This document shows positions 53,904 to 62,764 of a DNA stretch of 64,000 nt, piece by piece (within the stretch, counting starts at the first letter, position 1; each line of letters starts with the position of its first letter). A model generated the notes under the pieces. It was not told the DNA's origin. It made no database searches and worked only from the letters and a program-made list of their open reading frames with translations. Source of the stretch: Lachnospiraceae bacterium. GTDB taxonomy: Bacteria > Bacillota > Clostridia > Lachnospirales > Lachnospiraceae. A program made the position numbers and the translations under genes. The stretch lies in NCBI GenBank assembly GCA_017552715.1, contig JAFZOW010000075.1:1-64000 (forward strand). The letters are read 5' to 3'.

Positions 53904-55595
53904 ATGAAACGCTTGGAACAGCTTCTGTACGATACGGATCATAAAAGCTACCCGGCATACAAGTCACTGGCAGGAAGTTATCAGTTTCCGGGCTTTACCC
54001 TATCCATAGATCATGTCCAGGGGGATCCCTTTGCGGCCCCTTCAGCGCTCAGTGTACATATGAGTGCTGCACAGCATGGGATCCCGAAGGAATACTATGA
54101 AAGCTCCCACCGGCGCATCATGCTGTCGGACTATCTCCTGCGCGGCGTATATCGCATTCTGGGAAGCTATTCCCATCGTGCGAAGGGCTCGGGAAAAAGC
54201 GGAACACTTTCCGTAAGCTGCCCTCATCAGGAAGTGCTTGAGCGCAGTGCTCTCGGGATCGATCCCGTTAGCGGCGCACTGATCCTGCGTTTTTCCGCCG
54301 GCTTCCCGGCCGCGGGGCGTACCACGCTTTCCATGGAACTGAAAAAGATGCTGATGGAATATGTCCCCGCCTGTGTAAAACAGACTCTTGTATATTCTTC
54401 CCTCTCCGCAGCAGAGCTTACGAAGTGGATCGGTCTGGCCGATGATCAGAAAGCTCTGCGGGACCGGCTTTCCGAAGCGGGACTGGTGGCTTTTGTGGCC
54501 GATGGTTCCGTACTGCCCCGGGCTTCCGGAGTAGATGACCGGCCTCTGAAGGATGCCGTGCGTTTTGAAAGCCCTGCAGAAGGACGTGTAAGCCTTCCTC
54601 TTCCCGGAGGACGCAGTATCAGTGGTCTGGGTATTAAGAAGGGCATCACCCTCATCGTAGGCGGCGGCTACCACGGAAAATCCACCCTGCTCAAAGCGCT
54701 GGAACGCGGAGTATACGACCACATCCCGGGAGACGGAAGGGAGTATGTCATCACGGAAGATACTGCCATGAAGCTGCGCTCCGAAGACGGGCGCAGTGTA
54801 AAACAGCTGGATATCAGCGCTTTCATACAGAATCTTCCCAACGGAAGAGACACGAAATGCTTTTCCACGGAGGATGCCAGCGGCTCCACTTCCCAGGCGG
54901 CCAATACCGTGGAGGCCGTGCTTTCCGGAAGCCGGACCCTGCTCATCGATGAGGATACCAGCGCCACGAATTTCATGGTGCGTGATGCGCTGATGCAGTC
55001 CGTGATCCATCCCGAGCAGGAACCCATCATCCCCTTTATCGGACGTATGAGGCAGCTGTTTGCGGAACATGAAGTCTCCACCATTCTGGTGGCCGGCAGC
55101 TCCGGTGCTTTCTTTTCCGTGGCGGATCATATCCTGCAGATGAAGGTATACCGCCCCCTGGATATAACGGAGACTGCAAAGAAAGCAGCAGTCGGTGAAA
55201 CAGCTCCTGCGGAATGTGCCGCGCTGCCGCTCTGGAAAGATACGCGCATCCCCCTGCCCAACCGTGAGATCACGGAAGCAAAAAAGGTGAAGGTCCGCGG
55301 CAGCGGCACGGACAGTGTGTCCGTAGGGCACGAAAGTGTGGAACTGCGTTTTGTGGAGCAGGTGGTGGATAATGAGCAGACCAATCTGCTGGCTTCCATG
55401 CTGCGAATGCTGGAAGAAAGATATTTTAACGGCCGCGACAGCCTGCCCTGCTGCGTGGATGCACTATACAAGGCCTTTTTAAAGAATGGCTTCTCCGCAG
55501 CCGCCGCGGGAAGGATCCCCGGGAATCTGGCTTTCGTGCGACGTCAGGAGCTTATGGCCATGGTGAACCGCTATCGTGCTTTACGACTGAAATGA
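53904..55595 (+). CDS. Predicted ATPase of the ABC class (PF09818-type)
   Basis: 563 residues from the ATG at 53904, 7 nt after GGAGG; the ATG at 53898 is only 1 nt after it. N-terminal domain of about 240 residues typical of this family (YDTDHKSYPAYKSLAGSY, FTLSIDHVQGDPFA), then a P-loop ABC-like ATPase: Walker A GGGYHGKST (253-261), signature-like DASGSTSQAAN, Walker B TLLIDEDTSATNFM. No membrane span. These soluble ATPases are widespread and of unknown function, possibly RNA-linked. Transcribed alone from a good promoter; its last 15 bp overlap the convergent ROK gene. Confidence 0.9.
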   Translation: MKRLEQLLYDTDHKSYPAYKSLAGSYQFPGFTLSIDHVQGDPFAAPSALSVHMSAAQHGIPKEYYESSHRRIMLSDYLLRGVYRILGSYSHRAKGSGKSGTLSVSCPHQEVLERSALGIDPVSGALILRFSAGFPAAGRTTLSMELKKMLMEYVPACVKQTLVYSSLSAAELTKWIGLADDQKALRDRLSEAGLVAFVADGSVLPRASGVDDRPLKDAVRFESPAEGRVSLPLPGGRSISGLGIKKGITLIVGGGYHGKSTLLKALERGVYDHIPGDGREYVITEDTAMKLRSEDGRSVKQLDISAFIQNLPNGRDTKCFSTEDASGSTSQAANTVEAVLSGSRTLLIDEDTSATNFMVRDALMQSVIHPEQEPIIPFIGRMRQLFAEHEVSTILVAGSSGAFFSVADHILQMKVYRPLDITETAKKAAVGETAPAECAALPLWKDTRIPLPNREITEAKKVKVRGSGTDSVSVGHESVELRFVEQVVDNEQTNLLASMLRMLEERYFNGRDSLPCCVDALYKAFLKNGFSAAAAGRIPGNLAFVRRQELMAMVNRYRALRLK

Positions 55596-56483
55596 CATGG
55601 CATTCAACGCCAGCTTTATACAGCCCAGGATGCCCTGGTCATCCTTAAGGCTGGCTGCTACGATGTAGCTGTCCGGATCGGACAGCTCTTTTGTACGGAT
55701 GTATCCGTTCAGCTTCGTACTCACCTCCCGGCGGATCAGGGGAAAGAGCTGTGTCTGATGCATCACTCCTCCTCCGAGGATGATACGCTTCGGCGACAGA
55801 CAGAGGATCAGGTTTACGATGGCCTGACCCAGATAATATGCCTCCAACTCCCATACCTCCGGCCGGTCCGACAGTTTCTCTCCCGGAAGCCCCCAGCGTT
55901 CTTCAATAGCCGGCCCCGAAGCCAGGCCCTCCAGACACTGCCCGTGAAAAGGGCATTTCCCCGCATAGCTGTCGGAAGGATGAGGACGCATCAGCATATG
56001 TCCCAGCTCCGGATGCAGCATGCCGTGGAGCAGCTTCCCGCCGCTCATCACTCCGCCGCCTATGCCTGTCCCTACCGTTATATAAACCACATCATTCAGG
56101 CCACGGGATCCGCCATAGCTCACTTCCCCCAGCAGCGAACCGTTCACATCCGTATCAAAGCCCATGGGAACAGGCAGGACTTTTTTAATCGTTCCCAGAA
56201 GGTCATAATCCGCCCAGCCCGGCTTGGGCGTGGTTGTGATATGTCCGTAGCTCTCCGATGCCGGATCCGGATCCACCGGGCCGAAGCTGGCGATGCCCAG
56301 GGCTGCCGGTTTATGTTCCAGAAACCAGCCCAGGATCTCCGGCATGGTCTCTTCCGGGGAACGGGTGGGAACGCTGTAGCGTTCGAGGATAGTTCCGTCT
56401 TCCGACCCGATGGCGCAGATCATCTTGGTCCCGCCGGCTTCCAATGCACCGATAAGTCTCTTTCCGTCATGAGCTCCTATCAT
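55581..56483 (-). CDS. ROK-family sugar kinase, fructokinase-like
   Basis: 300 residues. N-terminal GALEAGGTKMICAI (phosphate loop), FDTDVNGSLLGE, TVGTGIGGGVMSGG, and the ROK zinc motif with His in LHPELGHM and GKCPFHGQCLEGLASG. Fructokinases of the GmuE/ScrK group fit best (IASFGPVDP). It would phosphorylate a free hexose released by the glycosidases of the same strand. ATG with GGAG 7 nt upstream. Convergent overlap with the ABC-class ATPase gene. Confidence 0.9.
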   Translation of the reverse strand: MIGAHDGKRLIGALEAGGTKMICAIGSEDGTILERYSVPTRSPEETMPEILGWFLEHKPAALGIASFGPVDPDPASESYGHITTTPKPGWADYDLLGTIKKVLPVPMGFDTDVNGSLLGEVSYGGSRGLNDVVYITVGTGIGGGVMSGGKLLHGMLHPELGHMLMRPHPSDSYAGKCPFHGQCLEGLASGPAIEERWGLPGEKLSDRPEVWELEAYYLGQAIVNLILCLSPKRIILGGGVMHQTQLFPLIRREVSTKLNGYIRTKELSDPDSYIVAASLKDDQGILGCIKLALNAMSFQS

Positions 56484-56513
56484 TTCCTTTCTCCTTCAGT
56501 TCCCTGCCGGGAT

Positions 56514-57545
56514 TCACTTGAACACCCTGTACTCCGGGAAGCTGTATCTGTATTCCAGTATGCTTTTCCCGAGGACAGCCACAAGATTTAATAATGGATT
56601 CGCATGATGCGCGCAGAAATAACGTTTCTCCAAAACCGCTCCGAATTTCAGCTTGGTCTGTTCCGAAGTCTGCCCCAGATCGATACGCTTCAGCTGATGC
56701 GTGATGGCATATTCCACGATCTTAAGGAGCATGAAGTAGTACAGATCCGCGGTCTTACAGCCCCGCTCTTCTTCGGCATAATCCATGCCGCAGAGCAGGA
56801 ATACCAGTTCTTCCCCGTTCCGGCGCAGGAGCACAAAGCCCACAGCTCTTCCTTCCCTGAGAAAGACCAGCCTCTCCCCTTCCACGGATTCAAAGAAACT
56901 CCGCTCCAGACATTCCAGCTTGTATTCAGAGCGTTCAAAAGTCTGCCTGTACAGGGGATAAACATCGATGCTGTTATCCTTACAGTCCTGAACATCCACA
57001 CCCTCACAGTGCCGGAGGGCGAGCGCGATCCTTCTGCGATAGGGGCTCCGCAGTGAGGCCAGATATCCCCCAAGATCCCTGTGCTCCGGCCGGAGTGTCA
57101 GGATGCAGGTCGGCAGGGTCTCACCACAGGCCATCCCCCGGATCCGATAAGCTTTCGGAAGATTAAGGACCAGACTGCAGCCCGGCAATGCGCAGATCTT
57201 CTCAAGCATCCACTCCGTATCATTCGTAAGATACCCTCCGCTGCTTAAGGAGCAGGGAAAAGCGATACTCCGGAGCTTCATGAACCACTGCGCCCGGCCG
57301 AAGGTCAGAAGGTCCATGCGATTCTCATAAGATGAAAAAAAGGCGAAGCGCTCTCCCTGCTCAAGATAGTAATACTTCTGAGGCAGCGGATTGCCTTCGC
57401 GGACACTCCGGAACATGTCTTCTTCAAAGGGAAAACGTCCCATCCCGGCTTTGCATATCCCGGGCCACAGCCTGCTTCCCCGCATGAGCTTCAGGATCGA
57501 AAACACATCCTCACTCTGATGAAACTGCAGATCTTTCTTTTCCAA
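56514..57545 (-). CDS. GNAT/FemAB-like acyltransferase domain protein
   Basis: 343 residues, with a TTG start that has only AAGG close by, so the exact start is uncertain. The C-terminal half (about 170-320) reads as a GNAT-type acyltransferase: RLVFLREGRAVGFVLLRR, LVFLLCGMDY and RIDLGQTSEQTKLKFGA, a motif shared with peptidogalycan/FemAB-like acyltransferases. The N-terminal half is not recognised. No signal peptide. It stands between the ROK kinase and two small unknown genes in the glycosidase-containing group. The acceptor is unknown. Confidence 0.72.
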   Translation of the reverse strand: MEKKDLQFHQSEDVFSILKLMRGSRLWPGICKAGMGRFPFEEDMFRSVREGNPLPQKYYYLEQGERFAFFSSYENRMDLLTFGRAQWFMKLRSIAFPCSLSSGGYLTNDTEWMLEKICALPGCSLVLNLPKAYRIRGMACGETLPTCILTLRPEHRDLGGYLASLRSPYRRRIALALRHCEGVDVQDCKDNSIDVYPLYRQTFERSEYKLECLERSFFESVEGERLVFLREGRAVGFVLLRRNGEELVFLLCGMDYAEEERGCKTADLYYFMLLKIVEYAITHQLKRIDLGQTSEQTKLKFGAVLEKRYFCAHHANPLLNLVAVLGKSILEYRYSFPEYRVFK

Positions 57546-57597
57546 GTGCCTTCAACCCCTGTCTCATAGCATTCCTCCGGCATATACTTCTCCCGGC

Positions 57598-57876
57598 TTA
57601 TTGGCCGGGAGGATCATCCTCCTCCAGCACGATCATCTCCAGATAATCATATTCCAGGGGCTCCAGGAAGCTGTCCTGCGTAAAACGGCAGCGGGAGCTT
57701 CTCTTAAAGTCCCTGATGTTCTTATCAAGCCAGATGGGCACGGACAGGTCAAAGGCATGCACCGCCTCTTCCAGAGCCAGAAAGACCTTATGTGTACGGC
57801 TGTCCTTTTCATTACTCTCGATGGTGAGATCCCTCTTTAAGCGAGTATCTTTCCAAAGCTTAAACCAGAATCGCAT
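57598..57876 (-). CDS. Conserved-looking small protein of unknown function
   Basis: 92 residues with many charged residues and few hydrophobic runs; WFKLWKDTRLKRDLTIES at the start and an acidic end (VLEEDDPPGQ). The frame is preceded by GAGGG and starts 10 bp after the 57887 gene ends. I know no family for it. Its order with the next small gene suggests the two work together. Confidence 0.7.
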   Translation of the reverse strand: MRFWFKLWKDTRLKRDLTIESNEKDSRTHKVFLALEEAVHAFDLSVPIWLDKNIRDFKRSSRCRFTQDSFLEPLEYDYLEMIVLEEDDPPGQ

Positions 57877-57886
57877 AAGCCCTCAC

Positions 57887-58138
57887 TCAGTGCCAGTAAG
57901 GCTTCTGGTCTTTGTGGCTGTAGCCCTTCAGGCGCTGGCGGTAATCCTCGGCAAGTGACTCATACTTATCCAGTATCGCCGGTTTGAGTTTTCCGGTATT
58001 CTTCAGTTCCTCCAGCGCCTCGTCCAGCTCTTTCAAGTCGGACTGGGCATTGTCCTTGTAATTGTTCGAGAGGTTCATCTCCATGCGCCGGATGATGGAT
58101 TCCAGTTCTCTTTCAGCACTGCTCTTGAATAATCCCAT
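57887..58138 (-). CDS. Small helical protein of unknown function
   Basis: 83 residues from the ATG at 58138, which has GGGGAG 6 nt upstream; the longer frame above it lies in the xylanase gap. Almost entirely helical (ERELESIIRRMEMNLSNNYK, LKELDEALEELKNTG), a likely short coiled coil, ending in KDQKPYWH. Soluble. No known motif. Confidence 0.75.
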   Translation of the reverse strand: MGLFKSSAERELESIIRRMEMNLSNNYKDNAQSDLKELDEALEELKNTGKLKPAILDKYESLAEDYRQRLKGYSHKDQKPYWH

Positions 58139-58163
58139 CTGATCTCCCCTTCTATGCTGCTTT

Positions 58164-60230
58164 CTACAGTCTTCCGATCCAGGCCCAGGCCAGATCCGTC
58201 CACAGACCCACATCCGCCATCAGACTGCGATCCAGCGGCATGGAAGGCTCCTCATGATCACCGAAGAACTGGTCCATCAGCTCCAGCTTTCTCTGTTCCG
58301 AAACATTCACACCCTTTCCGTCTTTTACCGCATGCACGGCACGCATGGTCTGCTGCATGGTATACTCACCGCCGGACCAGCCTCCGAAAAATGTCGCATC
58401 CGCCGTACTGAGTCCGTGATGCCCCTTCGGGAACACATAATGGGCAAAGGGAACCTTCTTTTTCCGCAGAGCCATGGCAAAAAGATAACTGTTCTCCACC
58501 GGTACCACATCATCGCACTCCGTCTGCCATAGGAAGCAGGGCGGCGTATCTTCCTTCACCTGTTTTTCCAGGGAGAAGTATTCCAGCTCTTCCGCGGAAG
58601 GCTCCTTCCCCAACAGGGCCTCTATGGAGTACTTGTGGGTAAATTCGCCGGTAGTGATCACGGGATAGGAAAGGATCACACCATCCGGACGGTTGGAGAA
58701 TGCCGCATACTCCGGATTCTCATCCTTCACATCCGCAAAATGCACCGCAAGGCTGCCGCACACGTGGGCCGCAGCGGAGAAGCCGCAGATCAGGAGTTTC
58801 TTTTTCCCGAGGCCGAAAAGCTCCGCATTTTTCCGTATATAGCGTACAGCCCGGGAGATATCCTTCAGGGGCTGTTTCTTCAGCGGCACCGACATCGTGA
58901 TATCCGTTGTATAGCTCATAACAAAAACATTCATCCCGCGGTCAAAGAAATTCTTTGCCGGGAGCTCCCCTTCATGGGCACAGCACATGCAGTATCCGCC
59001 GCCGGGCAGAACCAGCATACAGTCATGCTCTTCCTCATCGGGATGCAGATAGGCAAAGAAGTTCGGAACAAAACCATAGGCCGCAGGATAGTCATATTCT
59101 CCCTCTTCCCAGATCTTCCGGGGAAAGACGCGCATGGTCTGCTCCGGCAGGCCCTCTGTCTTAAACGCCTCTTCGGGATAATCTGCTTTCCATTCATCGA
59201 TCTCTTCCTCCGGGACCGCTTCCTTAAGCACCTCATAATATGCGGGCTTAGCTTCGCATTTTCCGTTGAACAGCAGAGGATAGCTGGTCTCGCCCCGGAA
59301 ACCGGAGAGCCAGCTGTCTTCATCCCGCAGGTTCCAGAAGGTCACGCCGGTAACATTGGCTTTCCCGCTGATCTTCGCTTCCTTCAGGATATGGAAAAAC
59401 TCCCGGTAGCGCTGCCCCAGCTGCTTCTGGGACGATTCGGAAGGATCCGCATTGTGCATATCCAGCTCGGTCACCTGGATCTGCAGCCCCGTTGCGCCGA
59501 ACATCTCCAGCGCGGTGCGGTAAGCTTCGGGATCCGGATGATCCATCAGCAGGTGGGACTGCATCCCCATCCCGTCGATGAGTTTTTCTTTATTCAAAGG
59601 CTTCAGGATGTTTTCCAGAATAAAATCTCTCTTCCAAACCTCCGCCGTCTCGTAATCGTTATAGAAAAGGGCCACGCCGGGAGCCGCATACTTTCTGGCA
59701 AAACGGAAGGCCTGCTCCACAAAATCCTCACCGACGGTCTTCTGCCAGGGAGACTTCCTCCAGCCGCCGTCATCCACGGCCTCATTCACCACATCCCAGG
59801 CATAGATGACACCCGGGTATTCTTTCTGGACAAATTCCAGCACCCCGCGGATATAGGCTTCAAGGCGCTTTAACATGGTCTCGCGGCTCGCAAGAGGCCG
59901 GAATTCATTATAGCCTTCATGGAAAAACCACTTGGGCGTCTGATTATGCCAGACCAGCGTATGACCGCGCATGGATATGCCGTTCTCCTTAGCAAGATCG
60001 AGATAGGGCTTCGCATACTTAAAGCGCAGGGCCGGTGCCAGATCATACTTCTCCGGATCGGCCTTGCAGCTTTCCCTGTCCAGGAAAAACTGGGGCTTCA
60101 TGTCATTTTCCGCAGTGAAGCTGTTGAACTGCGCTTTCATGAGCTCCACATGGGCCGCCGTATGGATATTGATCCTGGAGAGCGCGACCCCGATCTTAAA
60201 GTATTCTTTATAGGCTGTTTTCAGATCCAT
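58164..60230 (-). CDS. Intracellular GH10 endo-xylanase fused to an acetyl-esterase-like domain
   Basis: 688 residues. The GH10 barrel (about 5-340) has the substrate loop RGHTLVWHNQTP, acid/base Glu150 in WDVVNEAV and nucleophile Glu255 in QVTELDMHN. The C-terminal alpha/beta hydrolase (about 365-660) has an oxyanion stretch LPGGGYCMCC, nucleophile Ser485 in GFSAAAH, Asp near 574 in ECDDVVP and His near 605 in GHHGLS, resembling Axe/BD-FAE-type esterases. No signal peptide, so it acts on xylo-oligosaccharides brought into the cell, removing acetyl or feruloyl groups and cutting the chain in one protein. ATG with GGAGG. It lies 21 bp after the GH27 gene. Confidence 0.92.
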   Translation of the reverse strand: MDLKTAYKEYFKIGVALSRINIHTAAHVELMKAQFNSFTAENDMKPQFFLDRESCKADPEKYDLAPALRFKYAKPYLDLAKENGISMRGHTLVWHNQTPKWFFHEGYNEFRPLASRETMLKRLEAYIRGVLEFVQKEYPGVIYAWDVVNEAVDDGGWRKSPWQKTVGEDFVEQAFRFARKYAAPGVALFYNDYETAEVWKRDFILENILKPLNKEKLIDGMGMQSHLLMDHPDPEAYRTALEMFGATGLQIQVTELDMHNADPSESSQKQLGQRYREFFHILKEAKISGKANVTGVTFWNLRDEDSWLSGFRGETSYPLLFNGKCEAKPAYYEVLKEAVPEEEIDEWKADYPEEAFKTEGLPEQTMRVFPRKIWEEGEYDYPAAYGFVPNFFAYLHPDEEEHDCMLVLPGGGYCMCCAHEGELPAKNFFDRGMNVFVMSYTTDITMSVPLKKQPLKDISRAVRYIRKNAELFGLGKKKLLICGFSAAAHVCGSLAVHFADVKDENPEYAAFSNRPDGVILSYPVITTGEFTHKYSIEALLGKEPSAEELEYFSLEKQVKEDTPPCFLWQTECDDVVPVENSYLFAMALRKKKVPFAHYVFPKGHHGLSTADATFFGGWSGGEYTMQQTMRAVHAVKDGKGVNVSEQRKLELMDQFFGDHEEPSMPLDRSLMADVGLWTDLAWAWIGRL

Positions 60231-60251
60231 TTCGATTCCTCCGTTTATCCC

Positions 60252-61517
60252 TTATGATATGCGGTATACGCCGCAGGCATGGGGAGAGAGCCTTATCTCC
60301 GACGCGGAAACGCTCTCACCGCTCCAGAGTTCCGTTGCTTTCTCACATCCCGGGATCGTAAAGACCCTCTCTTCTTCCGAAAGATTGAAGAGGGCCACCA
60401 CCCTGTCTTTTCCGTCGTGGCTCTTACTCTCCCAGGCCGCCTTATCCTCGTCCCGGTACAGCTGCCTGCGGATGCGGTAAGGATCCAGCAGGGAAAGGAT
60501 ATCCTTATTGCACAGCAGCTTTTTCGTTGCCTCGTCCAGCAGGGTCAGCTCCGCACCTATCATCAGGGGGGAGCCGAAGATACACCAGAGGCTCAGCATG
60601 GTCTTCTGCTCGTCGGGGGTGAAGTTGCAGTCCCGCTCCGCGCCGAAGCCCTTGCCCAGCTTCCCCAGGGTGAGCATGTCACAGTCCGGGTAATTTCCGG
60701 CGCTCACATGGCGTTCCCAGAGTTCGCAGCGGGTGAACATATCCTTCAAAAGATCCCAGCGGTCCCAGAAATCATCGGTGATACGCCACATATTGGCGAA
60801 CTTTTCGTAATGCCAGGCCTTATCGATGAGTGCAGGTCCCGGAGACAGGGAGAGCACCATGGGACGGCCGCAGCCCTCGATGGCCTTCGCTATCATCTCC
60901 ACCTCGTGCTTTCCGGTATAACGGTCATCGGCAAAAGCATTGGTATTGCATATATCGTCGCATTTGATGAAATCCACACCCCAGGAGGCATAGAGTTCGA
61001 AAATGCTGTTGTAATAAGCCTGTCCCGCTTCGCAGTCCCGCACCCCGTACATATCCGGGTTCCAGCGGGAGATGGAGGAGGGATTGGCCACATCGGCTGC
61101 CGTAAGCTCCGTCCCCAGAAGCTTTGTATGGGCATGGGCCGCCTGACGGGGAATGCCCCGCATGATATGGATGCCGAACTTCAGCCCCAGGGCATGGACC
61201 TTATCTGCCAGGGGTTTAAAGCCGGCGCCGTCTTTTGAAGAGGGGAAACGTTCCGGATCCGGAAGGAGCCGTGAGTATTCATCCATGGCCAGCTTACTGA
61301 AGGGGATATACTGGAACTTGTCCCGCTGGCTGCCCGCACCGGGGGCATACCATTCGATATCCACCACGATGTACTCCCAGCCGAAGGCTTTCAGTTCTTT
61401 AGCCATATACTCCGCATTGGCCAGCACCCGGTCCTCCGTGACCGTGGTATCGTAATAATCGTAACTGTTCCAGCCCATGGGGGGGCGGGGTGCACAGGCG
61501 TTCTTATCGTAACTCAT
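60252..61517 (-). CDS. GH27 alpha-galactosidase-like enzyme
   Basis: 421 residues. GH27 marks: RPPMGWNSYDYY at the N-terminus, VVDIEWYAPG, FGIHIMRGIPRQAAHAH, the nucleophile Asp187 in FIKCDDICN and the acid/base Asp in MWRITDDFWDRW. The C-terminal beta domain ends at LSPHACGVYRIS. GH27 removes alpha-galactose (or alpha-N-acetylgalactosamine). No signal peptide. ATG with AAAGGAG. It starts the downstream group with the xylanase-esterase; this is the third alpha-galactosidase-type gene in the window. Confidence 0.92.
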   Translation of the reverse strand: MSYDKNACAPRPPMGWNSYDYYDTTVTEDRVLANAEYMAKELKAFGWEYIVVDIEWYAPGAGSQRDKFQYIPFSKLAMDEYSRLLPDPERFPSSKDGAGFKPLADKVHALGLKFGIHIMRGIPRQAAHAHTKLLGTELTAADVANPSSISRWNPDMYGVRDCEAGQAYYNSIFELYASWGVDFIKCDDICNTNAFADDRYTGKHEVEMIAKAIEGCGRPMVLSLSPGPALIDKAWHYEKFANMWRITDDFWDRWDLLKDMFTRCELWERHVSAGNYPDCDMLTLGKLGKGFGAERDCNFTPDEQKTMLSLWCIFGSPLMIGAELTLLDEATKKLLCNKDILSLLDPYRIRRQLYRDEDKAAWESKSHDGKDRVVALFNLSEEERVFTIPGCEKATELWSGESVSASEIRLSPHACGVYRIS

Positions 61518-61563
61518 CGTGAACTCCTTTCAAATTTTTTTTAAGGATAACATAGCCGCAGGA

Positions 61564-61595
61564 CTTGCGCAAGCATGGACAGATCGCGTATCTGT
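61564..61595. promoter_or_regulatory. Palindromes between the sensor kinase and GH27 genes
   Basis: CTTGCGCAAG (61564-61573) is a perfect palindrome overlapping a possible minus-strand -35 (TTGCGC, then 16 bp, TTATCC), so it may be a sugar-repressor operator. ACAGAT-cgcgt-ATCTGT (61579-61595) directly follows the kinase stop and may be a weak terminator without U run. Confidence 0.3.
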
Positions 61596-62762
61596 TCAGA
61601 CACACAAAGGCAGCAGGATCTCCGTTTCGATCAGGAAGATCTCCCCTTCCGGAGTGCTGCTTATATTGAATTCCCCGCCGTATTTCTTTACGGCCCGGCG
61701 GATGTTCATGATCCCGAAGCCGTGATCCGGCGAGTTCTTGGCAGAAATGATCCTTCCCGATTCCAGCGGGGAGACACTTTTATTGCTTTCCAGGATCAGC
61801 ATGAAATTGGCGTTTTTCCGAAACTCCAGACAGATACGCTTATCCTCCGGCGGCAGCTCCCTGCCGTACAGTCGGTTTACGGCCTCGATGGCATTATCCA
61901 GAAGGTTGGAAAGGATGGTCACCAGATCCGCCGACTCGATGGCAAGCCCCGCAAGATCTCCGGAGATCTCCAGACTTAAACCCCTTTTTTCCGCCTTGGC
62001 GTACTTGTCCGCCAGGATCACATCCGCGATATCATTGCCGCTGCGGTAGGGCGGGGCCGCCGCTTCGATCTGCTCGGCGATGGAATCTATATATTTAAGG
62101 AGTTCCTCCTTGCGCTCATCCTGTGCGAGAGAACGCAGCGCGATCAGATGGTTCTTCATATCATGGCGGCTGCGGCGTATCTCCACATTGCTTTTTTTCA
62201 CAGCCTCATAATGGGCGTTGCGGGCATCCCTGAGCATCTCATCGATACGTTTCAGCTCCGCCTGATAACGGTCCCGGGACAGCTCCGGCGTGTGAAAGAT
62301 CACGATACAGCACAGAAGCCCCGTCACCAGATAGCTTAAGGAGGCATAGATATAGGTATTATCGTGGATCATGCAAAGGCAGAGCAGATTCAGGATCAGG
62401 ATAAAGAGAAAGGACGAGAGCATCTCCCGTATCCCCGGGATCATGGGCTCTTTCTTTGCACAGATCACACTGCAGGGGATCATGGCAAAAACCAGAGCCA
62501 GGGCACTGAGGGGATAAAACAGCAGATGCAGGAATACACTGTCCCCGTAGGCTTCCAGGCCCATAAGTGCCGAACGAAGATCAAAGGCCACCACCAGGGC
62601 CGTCAGCAGACAAAGAAATGCCGGAAAGAGATATCCGCCGCATTGCCGGCGAAGCAGCACCTCCTCCTTCGGCAGCGCTCTTCTGCCGTATATATAAAAC
62701 CACATGAGAAAGGCGGCCGCCAGAAGTAATATAACAGATATCACAGCACACAGAAAGCCCAT
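61596..62762 (-). CDS. GHKL sensor histidine kinase (LytTR-partner type)
   Basis: 388 residues. About six membrane spans in the first 190 residues, then a helical dimerisation region with the phospho-acceptor His in RRSRHDMKNHLIALR, and a GHKL ATPase with NLLDNAIEAV (N box) and DHGFGIMNIRRAVKKYGG (G box). This HPK10-like form pairs with LytTR regulators in Firmicutes quorum or bacteriocin circuits. The regulator gene ends 2 bp upstream. The signal is unknown; no peptide gene is visible in the window. Confidence 0.93.
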   Translation of the reverse strand: MGFLCAVISVILLLAAAFLMWFYIYGRRALPKEEVLLRRQCGGYLFPAFLCLLTALVVAFDLRSALMGLEAYGDSVFLHLLFYPLSALALVFAMIPCSVICAKKEPMIPGIREMLSSFLFILILNLLCLCMIHDNTYIYASLSYLVTGLLCCIVIFHTPELSRDRYQAELKRIDEMLRDARNAHYEAVKKSNVEIRRSRHDMKNHLIALRSLAQDERKEELLKYIDSIAEQIEAAAPPYRSGNDIADVILADKYAKAEKRGLSLEISGDLAGLAIESADLVTILSNLLDNAIEAVNRLYGRELPPEDKRICLEFRKNANFMLILESNKSVSPLESGRIISAKNSPDHGFGIMNIRRAVKKYGGEFNISSTPEGEIFLIETEILLPLCV

Positions 62763-62764
62763 CC

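Noticed and set aside
54042..55331. 429-codon minus-strand frame opposite the ABC-class ATPase
   Set aside because: The plus strand has a promoter, a ribosome site and Walker motifs; the minus frame has none.
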